Below, one piece after another: positions 1 through 6,362 of a stretch of 64,000 nt of DNA (positions are counted from its first letter, which is position 1; each line of letters starts with the position of its first letter). Position numbers and translations under genes: made by a program. Source of the stretch: Cryobacterium sp. Y82 (GTDB lineage Bacteria; Actinomycetota; Actinomycetes; Actinomycetales; Microbacteriaceae); NCBI RefSeq assembly GCF_002929495.1, contig NZ_PJJJ01000036.1, positions 192,504 through 256,503 of the forward strand. Direction: 5' to 3'. Below the pieces are notes generated by a model that was not told the origin of the DNA, did no database searches, and saw only the letters and a program-made list of their open reading frames with translations.

Positions 1-477
1 CACGACCATTGACACTCGAATGTCGTAGTTGCGCACGTGGCCGATCTCGTGGGCCATGACGCCCTCGAGTTCGGAATCGTCCATGATGTCGAGCAGTCCG
101 GTGGTCGCGGCGACGATGGCGTGTTTCGGGTCGCGGCCAGTGGCGAACGCGTTCGGTGCCGGGTCATTGATGATGTAAACCTCGGGCATCGGGGTGCCGG
201 TCGTGATCGACAGGTTCTCGACGATGCGCCACAGCCTGGGGTGATCGGACTGGCTGTTGACCCTGATGCCGCCGCTCATGGAGATGGCCTGGCGACCCGC
301 TGCGTAGTACTGAATGATGACGTACAGGGCGGTGATGACGACCGTTGCAATGAGAATGCCGTACCCGCCACTGCCGTAGACAGCGTTGGCCAGCCAGCCG
401 AGCCCGGCGATGATCACGAAGAAGAGGATCATGATAAAAACAGTGTTGCGTTTGTTTTTCGCTATCGCGCTGTACAT
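1..477 (-). CDS. htpX: M48 family zinc metalloprotease HtpX-like (3' end outside window)
   Basis: N-terminal 159 codons of an M48 membrane metalloprotease; the gene runs off the window at base 1. It starts at the ATG at 477-475, preceded by AAGGGAG. Two hydrophobic segments lie at about residues 12-50. The zinc motif HEIGH is visible near residue 147 (in MAHEIGHVRNYD), and PNAFATG upstream of it is typical of HtpX. HtpX degrades misfolded membrane proteins at the cytoplasmic membrane. It lies 12 bases downstream of lemA on the same strand; lemA-htpX is a recurrent pair in actinobacteria and other bacteria, so co-transcription is likely. The third zinc ligand lies beyond the window, so integrity of the C-terminal half cannot be judged. 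Confidence 0.93.
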   Translation of the reverse strand, partial: MYSAIAKNKRNTVFIMILFFVIIAGLGWLANAVYGSGGYGILIATVVITALYVIIQYYAAGRQAISMSGGIRVNSQSDHPRLWRIVENLSITTGTPMPEVYIINDPAPNAFATGRDPKHAIVAATTGLLDIMDDSELEGVMAHEIGHVRNYDIRVSMVV

Positions 478-489
478 CGAAGCGCTCCC

Positions 490-1056
490 TTAGAACTGCA
501 CGCGAGGCGGCTCCGCAATCGCTGCGGAATCGGCCACCTCGAAGAATTCGCGTTCGGTGAAGCCGAGGTTGACGGCGAACAGGTGGTTCGGGAACACCTT
601 GATCTTGGTGTTCATCTCACGCACGCCACCGTTGTAGAACCGGCGAGCGGCCTGAATCTTATCCTCGGTGTCGACGATCGCGCCCTGCAGTTGCAGGTAA
701 TTCTGGCTGGCCTGCAGTTGCGGGTATGCCTCGGCAACGGCGAAGATACTCTTCAGCGCGGTCTGCATGTGGTTCTCAGCAGCAGATGCGTCGGCCGGGC
801 CCTGGGCAGACAGCGTCTCGGCGCGGGCCTTGGTCACGTTCTCAAACACGCTCTTCTCGTGTGCCGCGTAACCCTTGACCGTTTCGATCAGGTTGGGCAG
901 CAGGTCGGCACGACGTTTGAGCATCACCGTGATGTCGCTCCAGGCTTCGTCAACGCGCACGTTGAGCGTTACGAGGGAGTTGTAGGTCGACCAGAGGTAG
1001 ATACCCACGATGGCAACGAGTGCGACAACGATCAAAACCGGGATGAGCCATTCCAT
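490..1056 (-). CDS. lemA: LemA family protein
   Basis: 188 aa. An N-terminal membrane segment (about residues 3-22) is followed by the helical LemA domain, with the family hallmarks YNSLVTLNVRVDEAWSDI and RRADLLPNLIETVKGYAAHE. The ATG at 1056 is chosen over an upstream in-frame start because GCAAGGAGA sits just before it and the protein then begins directly with its membrane helix. LemA proteins are membrane-anchored with the bulk outside; their biochemical role is unsettled. It is followed closely by the HtpX-like protease gene, which points to envelope quality control (inference from the recurrent pairing). Confidence 0.94.
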   Translation of the reverse strand: MEWLIPVLIVVALVAIVGIYLWSTYNSLVTLNVRVDEAWSDITVMLKRRADLLPNLIETVKGYAAHEKSVFENVTKARAETLSAQGPADASAAENHMQTALKSIFAVAEAYPQLQASQNYLQLQGAIVDTEDKIQAARRFYNGGVREMNTKIKVFPNHLFAVNLGFTEREFFEVADSAAIAEPPRVQF

Positions 1057-1240
1057 GGCAGCGTCTCCTTGCAAATTGGCACGATGTGTACGTTGGCACG
1101 GAGACATGAACTGGCCAGACGACCCCCCGTGCGTACTTTCTCATACTATCCGCGACCCCGGAGGCTCCCACCCGCTTCCCATGACACTCCAAGCAAGCTC
1201 AAGGCGCGCAGGGATCCTGCGACAGCAGGGCGAGCGCTGG

Positions 1241-1816
1241 TCAGCCGGGCTCTTCGACGTCGAGCAGTACCTCGTTGCGGCGCAGAAACCACGGCTTGAA
1301 CGGCGGGTCGAATCGTGCAAATCTCGGTGACCCCAAGACGCTGAACCCGGCGGCGGCGACCGCCCCGCGCAACTGGTCAAGATGTTGTTCATATCGAGTC
1401 TGACTCCATCGTCCGCTGAAGCGAAGGGCACCGGCCAGGCTTGCAGGTACCGTGCGCAGGTGCACGGTGGGGTCCGTGGGCTGCGGGGCTGTTTCGATCG
1501 TCAGGTCTTTGGGGAGCACGAAAGCGACCCGGAATTGTTCACCGGCTGCGGCATCCTTCACGCCCTCCTGCAGCACTGGCGCGGTCATCGGGATCTTTTC
1601 CGCGGCATCCGTTTGCACCACCGGCGCCGTCATGGTGACTTTCTGCAGGGAGCGGTTGGCCCCGGAGATGTACGCGAACAAATAGCGGAAGGCCCGATTA
1701 CCAGCGTCTTCGAACGGGCCCTCGGTGATAACCTCGGCCACCAGATGCGCTGGGTATCGGCGCAATTCGAAATTGTCGTAGCTTTTGACGACTTGGTAGG
1801 GCTGCTGCTCGGTCAT
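1241..1816 (-). CDS. SOUL family heme-binding protein
   Basis: 191 aa. It matches the SOUL/HBP fold throughout: a start like YQVVKSYDNFELRRYP, the repeated TMTAPV/PMTAPV strands near residues 62-80, and a C-terminal PWFLRRNEVLLDV. Family members bind heme or related tetrapyrroles; the bacterial role is poorly known. It is monocistronic between lemA and divergently oriented damaged genes. The start codon at 1816 has no Shine-Dalgarno but lies exactly six bases after TAGCTT, so the message is probably leaderless. Confidence 0.88.
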   Translation of the reverse strand: MTEQQPYQVVKSYDNFELRRYPAHLVAEVITEGPFEDAGNRAFRYLFAYISGANRSLQKVTMTAPVVQTDAAEKIPMTAPVLQEGVKDAAAGEQFRVAFVLPKDLTIETAPQPTDPTVHLRTVPASLAGALRFSGRWSQTRYEQHLDQLRGAVAAAGFSVLGSPRFARFDPPFKPWFLRRNEVLLDVEEPG

Positions 1817-1822
1817 GCACCG

Positions 1823-1828
1823 AAGCTA
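1823..1828 (-). promoter_or_regulatory. Predicted -10 element for leaderless SOUL mRNA
   Basis: Reading on the minus strand, TAGCTT is followed by CGGTGC and then the ATG at 1816. A TAnnnT hexamer ending six bases before the start places transcription initiation on the start codon. I see no convincing -35 element. Confidence 0.5.
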
Positions 1829-1975
1829 GTGCAGGTGGCTGGGTTCTCGCTCCCAGAGGTGATCGTGAAGAATTTGCGGTAACTGCTTTTGAGCGTGTTA
1901 CACCGGGATATGTGGCGCTAATTCATCGTTCGTTGTCGCTCCGGCCGCTTCTCTGGTCGAACAGGATCCGCTTGG

Positions 1976-2419
1976 ATGGACGACATGAGTGAGAACCGTG
2001 AGCGCCAAGCCCTAATTGTGATCGATGTGCAGGATGGATTCAAAGACGCAGCGTTCTGGGGTGTGTCGTCTAACCTCGACTGTGGACAAAACATTCGTGT
2101 TCTTCTAAGAGAGTGGAAAGCCCGTGATCTGCCCATAATCGTCGTGCGTCACGACTCTTCGTCGCCAACGTCACCGCTTCATCCGGACCAACCCGGGAAT
2201 CGACTCATGTCCTTCGTCTCAGAAACGGTTCCCGACCTCCTCGTCACGAAGCACGTCAACTCCGCGTTCTACGGAGATCCCGCGCTCCATGACTGGTTGC
2301 AGGGTCACGACAAAGAAAAGTCAAAGCAGGCTGAGCCGTTCGACGAGCGTCATGGGCGTCGGCCTACCGAGGCCTGGAAACGGATCAGGTATCCATCCGG
2401 GTCCTGTACGAGAAGTTGA
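1976..2419 (+). pseudogene. Isochorismatase-like cysteine hydrolase, 3'-truncated
   Basis: The first ~110 residues match the isochorismatase/nicotinamidase hydrolase family: ALIVIDVQDGF carries the catalytic Asp, and LLVTKHVNSAFYG carries the catalytic Lys. Homology stops abruptly after LHDWLQ at about 2303. The remaining 36-odd codons are antisense to the 3' flank and 3' end of the VOC gene on the opposite strand and resemble nothing. Family members are about 180-200 aa and need a Cys in the lost part, so this copy should be inactive. The junction looks like a deletion that joined this gene to the VOC gene's downstream flank. The open frame itself ends at 2419. Confidence 0.75.
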
Positions 2420-2781
2420 GCGACACCAGACTCGGCATCGCCCGTTCGGTACCATGTCGTCTCTGGCTCCATGAAGAGCGGCCAGCTGGCCCCACGAAAG
2501 GCACTCACCAGCGGATCAATCGATGCCACAGAGATCTGGAAGTTGATTCCACGGCCGAAGGGACGCTCCAGCGCCCCCGGAAGCTAGTTTCGGCCCGCTC
2601 CCCGCTGCTCGATCATGACATGAGCCGCGCCTCGCGCGATGTAGGCAAACCCCTCGTCGGGGCGGTCGTACTGCACCTCGAAACCGCTGAGGCCGCACCA
2701 GAAATCCAAACTCTTCACCAGCGATGTGACCGAAAGCGCCGGCACAGGGGCAGGTTCCGGCGCGCTGTGCACGTTGGTCAT
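2350..2781 (-). pseudogene. VOC/glyoxalase (bleomycin-resistance-like) gene with one amber codon
   Basis: Translating from the ATG at 2781 gives a VOC-fold start (LSVTSLVKSLDFWCGLSGF, then AHVMIEQRGAGRN), a TAG at 2584-2586, and then, in the same frame with no shift, LPGALERPFGRGINFQISV and a proper VOC C-terminus (LLVQDPDGYLIRF) ending in TGA at 2350. Total length is 143 codons, normal for a single-domain VOC protein. Relatives usually have Trp after GRN, so TGG to TAG would explain the stop. The start lies only four bases after the GNAT stop, which suggests translational coupling. Unless amber is suppressed, the product is an inactive 65-aa fragment. Confidence 0.8.
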
Positions 2782-2785
2782 AAAT

Positions 2786-3277
2786 TCAACACAATTCTTT
2801 TCGGAACCAGTGATTCGCGTACGGGTCGGTGTTGTGCGCTTCGCCCTCGATGAAACCGAGCGAGGCATAGAGGCTGCGCGCCTCGACGAGGTCGGTACGC
2901 GTGTCTAACCGCAGTGCCGTCAATCCCAATGCGCGGGATTCACTTTCCAGATTCTGCATGAGGAGCCGGCCTACGCCCTGGCCTCGGGCAGCTGGTTCGA
3001 CAAAGACTCTGGTCACCTCGCCGATATCGCCCAGCCGAATCCGCATTCCGGCACAGCCGAGCACGGCGCTCCCCTGGCGGGCCAGCAACAGAATTCCAGC
3101 AGGCGGGACGAGGTCGTCGCTTGGGTACCCGGCCTGGGCGGCGATAATTTCCTGTTGGAGCGCAGCGCGCCCGTGGTAACGACTCACGATGTCGTCGTAG
3201 TACCGAAGTGACACCTTCTCCGCTTCAGCGGATGCCGGCGCCGCGGCAGACACGAGGATCGGCAGCGCTGGCATCAT
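2786..3277 (-). CDS. GNAT family N-acetyltransferase
   Basis: 163 aa from the first of two adjacent ATGs (3277 and 3274). The acetyl-CoA-binding motif A is clear: EVTRVFVEPAARGQGVGRLL near residues 90-110 (consensus RGxGxG/A), followed by LGLTALRLDT and a C-terminal LYASLGF. The substrate is unknown. A TAGTGT hexamer ends seven bases before the start and there is no good Shine-Dalgarno, so the transcript is probably leaderless. It is the first gene of a two-gene unit with the amber-interrupted VOC gene. Confidence 0.87.
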   Translation of the reverse strand: MMPALPILVSAAAPASAEAEKVSLRYYDDIVSRYHGRAALQQEIIAAQAGYPSDDLVPPAGILLLARQGSAVLGCAGMRIRLGDIGEVTRVFVEPAARGQGVGRLLMQNLESESRALGLTALRLDTRTDLVEARSLYASLGFIEGEAHNTDPYANHWFRKELC

Positions 3278-3340
3278 GCGACCCACACTACTGGTCGCCC
3301 AGCGAGGCGACCGGTGCATGGGCCAGGGATCGCTGCGCCC

Positions 3341-3808
3341 TTACCGCGAGTCTGCGGTACCGAATCCGGCCCGCTGGGTACGTTCCGGTACGCTCTCAAG
3401 CTCTTGGAATACCGTTATCTGCAGACCAGCCGGCGCGTCGAGCCGCGAGTTGAGGGACTTCCACGGCGTCTCGCGCGGCTCGCCGATGATGAATGCCCCT
3501 GCTGCTTCCAATCGGGTCGTGACCCCACGCACATCGGATACCTCGAATGCGAGCCGAATGCCGGGGCCCTGTCGCTCGCCGGTTTCGACCTCGTCGATCA
3601 TGCGCTTCTGCGCGGGGTTTGAAATCTCCAGGGTCGCTCGACCAGCGTCCAGAATCGAAACACGGGCATTACCATCTCCCTCGAACGCGGCCTGTTCGGG
3701 CAGCCCGAGGGCGTCACGGTAAAACGCAACGGCCGCATCAAAGTCGTCGGCTTCAACGATGACGCGGAGCTGCAGTACCGCAGCTGGATCGTTCATATGT
3801 GTGTCCAT
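3341..3808 (-). CDS. VOC family protein (glyoxalase/bleomycin resistance fold)
   Basis: 155 aa. Single VOC domain: LQLRVIVEADDFDAAVAFYR at the N-terminus, GIRLAFEVSDV in the middle and LQITVFQEL at the end. It could be a lyase, dioxygenase or ligand-binding resistance protein; the sequence does not say which. The ATG at 3808 is chosen because a MerR-type promoter (dyad at 3825-3842, TACTGT 3810s) would start transcription at or next to it. It is divergent from the MerR gene, which is therefore its likely regulator. Confidence 0.88.
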   Translation of the reverse strand: MDTHMNDPAAVLQLRVIVEADDFDAAVAFYRDALGLPEQAAFEGDGNARVSILDAGRATLEISNPAQKRMIDEVETGERQGPGIRLAFEVSDVRGVTTRLEAAGAFIIGEPRETPWKSLNSRLDAPAGLQITVFQELESVPERTQRAGFGTADSR

Positions 3809-3824
3809 GATCGCTACAGTAAGA

Positions 3825-3842
3825 CCTGACATCAATGTGAGG
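3825..3842. promoter_or_regulatory. MerR-type dyad operator between VOC and merR genes
   Basis: CCTGACATCAATGTGAGG is an interrupted palindrome, CCTnACATnnATGTnAGG. On the minus strand it sits inside a spacer between TTGCCC and TACTGT that is about 20 bases long, longer than the usual 17. Dyads in an overlong spacer are the classic target of MerR regulators, which untwist the DNA to activate. It lies 13 bases upstream of the divergent merR-like gene. Confidence 0.75.
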
Positions 3843-3854
3843 GGCAAGCTTTCG

Positions 3855-4208
3855 ATGCGAATTGGCGAACTCGCTGCACTGACCGGAGCAAGCGCGAGGT
3901 CTCTTCGCTATTACGAAGAACAGCATTTGCTCTCGTCGTATCGCACCATAAGTGGCCAGCGGGTGTACGCCAGTGAGGCAGAGGATCGTGTCCGTCTAAT
4001 TCAACGGCTGTATCGGGCCGGCCTGAGCAGTTCTACGATCGCAGACCTGCTGCCTTGCATGACGAACCCCGCTGCGCGAACGCCGCTGCTACGCGAGCGG
4101 CTCATCGGTGAGCGAGCCAGAATCTCGGCACAGGTCGACTCTTTGCAAGAGACGCTGATCTCTCTGGACCGTGTCGTGGACGATCTCGCCGATCCACACG
4201 GAGTCTGA
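3855..4208 (+). CDS. MerR family transcriptional regulator
   Basis: 117 aa from the ATG at 3855, with GAGGGG upstream. The N-terminal winged helix is typical (MRIGELAALTGASARSLRYYEEQHLL), followed by SGQRVYASEAEDRVRLI and a C-terminal dimerisation helix (about residues 80-112). No cysteine cluster for metal binding is evident in the short C-terminal part, so the effector is probably organic or redox. It is divergent from a VOC gene across a perfect-looking MerR operator, so that gene is its likely target. Confidence 0.9.
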   Translation: MRIGELAALTGASARSLRYYEEQHLLSSYRTISGQRVYASEAEDRVRLIQRLYRAGLSSSTIADLLPCMTNPAARTPLLRERLIGERARISAQVDSLQETLISLDRVVDDLADPHGV

Positions 4209-4242
4209 GCCAGGCCACGAAGAACAATGGGCGACCGAATGC

Positions 4243-4542
4243 TCAGACCTCCACGGCATAGTTCAGCAGCAGTTCGTCGGCGGGCACTCCGCGAATTCCC
4301 CAGTTCGCACGAGGCGTCTCGGTAATCGCGATTTCCAGATCGTTCGGCGTGACGCCGATATTCGCGACATTACTGATGAGTTGCCGGATGAAGTCCTTCT
4401 TAGTAGCCGCCGAGCGGCCCTCGAAGATGCTGACCGCGACGATGGTGTAATCAATCGACCGATCGGAGGGAGTGATGAATTGCTCCGGATCCAGGGTGAT
4501 GAACCGGTGGAATCGCTTCTCCGCTGGCAGAGGACGCCTCCT
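4243..4542 (-). pseudogene. Tautomerase_2 family protein, 5'-truncated remnant
   Basis: Minus-strand reading gives PAEKRFHRFITLDPEQFI, then YTIVAVSIFEGRSAATKKDF, DLEIAITETPRANWGIRG and a natural end ELLLNYAVEV with TGA at 4243-4245. This is the C-terminal two thirds of a tautomerase superfamily protein. The N-terminal part with the start codon and catalytic Pro is absent: reading upstream in frame gives no start and meets a stop at about 4560. The break coincides with the start of similarity in an oppositely oriented membrane-protein tail. Confidence 0.7.
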
Positions 4543-4631
4543 ATGTCGGCGGGGAGTTGCTGATCATCGGCGCCTGGATCGTGGGGGCCGTGGTGCTCGG
4601 CTCGGTGACGCCGCGGCGGCGCACGCCCTAG
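4500..4631 (+). pseudogene. C-terminal tail of an integral membrane protein
   Basis: The plus strand encodes EDASYVGGELLIIGAWIVGAVVLGSV followed by a basic tail TPRRRTP and a stop at 4629-4631. One transmembrane helix and a positive C-terminus look like the end of an ABC-2-type or YhgE-type permease. No start or upstream domain exists; the frame upstream is antisense to the tautomerase remnant. Only about 100 bases (4530-4631) look genuine. Confidence 0.45.
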
Positions 4632-4651
4632 CTGCGTGCCTGTACGTAAAA

Positions 4652-4716
4652 CCGGTAAATTTGCGACACGCCGATCTCTTCGACCCCGGTGCGCGGCATG
4701 TCGTGAAATTTACCGG
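4652..4716. repeat. Imperfect inverted repeat downstream of GH1 gene
   Basis: The arm at 4652-4672 (CCGGTAAATTTGCGACACG..) pairs with the arm at 4695-4716, which ends AAATTTACCGG, with a ~22-base loop. It lies between the ends of two convergent reading frames, so it could be a bidirectional terminator, but there is no T-run. The AT-rich AAATTT core is unlike the surrounding DNA. Confidence 0.6.
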
Positions 4717-4738
4717 CATTAGGTACCGCCGGCTCGAG

Positions 4739-6187
4739 CTACCGATTGGCCAGGGCATGCTGGAGCCAGCGGTAGCTCAGCTTGGGAGTGCGGGTGCGGC
4801 GGTCGTTAGCGAAGTCAACGTGCACGAGGCCGGTGGGTTGGGTGTAGCCGGAGTCCCACTCGAACGCATCGAGCAAGGACCAGAAGGCGATGCCGGCGAG
4901 GTCGATGGGCGCGGCGGCGTCGAGAGCGGCGAGGAGGTGCTCGGCCAGGTAGTCGACGCGGGCCGTGTCGTTCACGTTGTGACGGGCATCCGCTTTGTCG
5001 GCGAAGGCGCCGCCGGCCAGCGAGAGGTAGACCGGCGGGAGGTCGGGGTAACGCTCGGCCAGTTCGGCGAGCGCCACGGCCACGTACTCGGGGGCGTTGA
5101 CGGCGCCGGCTGAGGTGGTGGGGTGTTCTCGAAACGGCTCGAGGTGGAACGGCCACGACGTGGTGGGGATCGGCTGGCCGTCGGGAGCTTTCAGCACCGT
5201 CGGGCCAGCGGCGACGCGGGCGGGTTCGGTGTAGCTCACCCCGTAGAAGTCCAGCGGCTGATGGATCGTGCGCAGGTCGTCGGGGTCGGCCTCGAGCAGG
5301 GTTCGTAGTTCGACCGCGAACGGTTCCAGCGGGTCGGGGTAGTGGCCGAGCAGCACGGGGTCGGCGAACAGGCGGTTCGTCAGCAGGTCGTAGAGCGCGG
5401 CGTAGGAGCGGTCCTGGTCTCGGTCTGTCGAGGACTGCACCGGCGTGTGGGAGTTGACCAGACCGATGCGCCCGCGCACGTCGGCGGCGCGCAGGGCCTG
5501 CACGGCGAGTCCATGCCCGAGCAGCTGGTGGTGCGCGGTCGGCAACGCGTCGAAGAGCAGGGCGCGGCCGGGCGCGTGGGTACCCAGCGCGTAGCCCTTC
5601 ATGGTGAGCGAGGCCGGGTCAGCGATGGTGACCCAGGCGTCGATGCGGTCGCCGAACGCCTCCGCCACCGCGTGGGCATAGTCGGCAAACCGGCCGGCGG
5701 TGTCGCGGTTCAGCCAGCCGCCGCGCAGGGCTGCTGGCAGGTCAAAGTGTGAGAGCGTGGCGGTCGAACGGATGCCGTCGGCCTGCAACGCGTCGAGCAA
5801 ACGGTCATAGAACGCGAGTCCGTTCCGGTTGAGGGCGCCACGGCCGTCCGGCTGCAGCCGGGTCCAGGCGAAGGAGAACGCGTAGCTATCGACGCCGAGG
5901 TCGCGCAACAGGTCGGTGTCAGCGGCGTAGTTCTTCACGTGGTCGGCCGAGACGGAGGCGTTCGAACCGTCGCGGATGCGCCCGGAAACCTGGCTGAAGG
6001 CGTCCCAGGCACTGTCACCGCGACCGCCATCACGGGCGGCACCCTCGATCTGAAAGGCTGAGGTCGCCACGGCGACCTCGAACCCGGTCGGTAGGCGATC
6101 GCCGAGCTCGCCGGCACGGTGCTCCCAGTCGCGGGCGGCGACAGCGCGATTTGATGAGGCGGCCGGGGTACTGGGCGTGGGATTCAT
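4739..6187 (-). CDS. GH1 family protein with both catalytic glutamates replaced
   Basis: 482 aa from the ATG at 6187. The GH1 fold is preserved end to end: TSAFQIEGAA, FAWTRLQPDGRG, TLSHFDLPAAL, YGVSYTEPARV, FWSLLDAFEW and GLVHVDF. The acid/base motif, normally NEP in WxTLNEP, reads ADP (WVTIADPAS). The nucleophile motif, normally TENG, reads SLAG (YLSLAGGAF). Both Glu are gone while the aglycone and substrate-shaping residues remain, so it is probably a non-hydrolytic pseudoenzyme. The frame is intact over its full length, which argues against simple decay. No sugar transporter or regulator is adjacent. Confidence 0.85.
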   Translation of the reverse strand: MNPTPSTPAASSNRAVAARDWEHRAGELGDRLPTGFEVAVATSAFQIEGAARDGGRGDSAWDAFSQVSGRIRDGSNASVSADHVKNYAADTDLLRDLGVDSYAFSFAWTRLQPDGRGALNRNGLAFYDRLLDALQADGIRSTATLSHFDLPAALRGGWLNRDTAGRFADYAHAVAEAFGDRIDAWVTIADPASLTMKGYALGTHAPGRALLFDALPTAHHQLLGHGLAVQALRAADVRGRIGLVNSHTPVQSSTDRDQDRSYAALYDLLTNRLFADPVLLGHYPDPLEPFAVELRTLLEADPDDLRTIHQPLDFYGVSYTEPARVAAGPTVLKAPDGQPIPTTSWPFHLEPFREHPTTSAGAVNAPEYVAVALAELAERYPDLPPVYLSLAGGAFADKADARHNVNDTARVDYLAEHLLAALDAAAPIDLAGIAFWSLLDAFEWDSGYTQPTGLVHVDFANDRRTRTPKLSYRWLQHALANR

Positions 6188-6362
6188 AGGCGAAGACTCT
6201 TTTCGGCGGGTGATGCGGGGCATCCGCTTCGTATTAAAGGGTGTCACGTTTGGGGCCGGCTGAAGACGCCTCGAAGAATTCCTCTGGTTTGTTACCGTAT
6301 TCGGGGCGCGGAAGGTTGACTTTCCCCCGGTCTGCCCCTCAAATTGGGTCAGGGGGTGAGTT

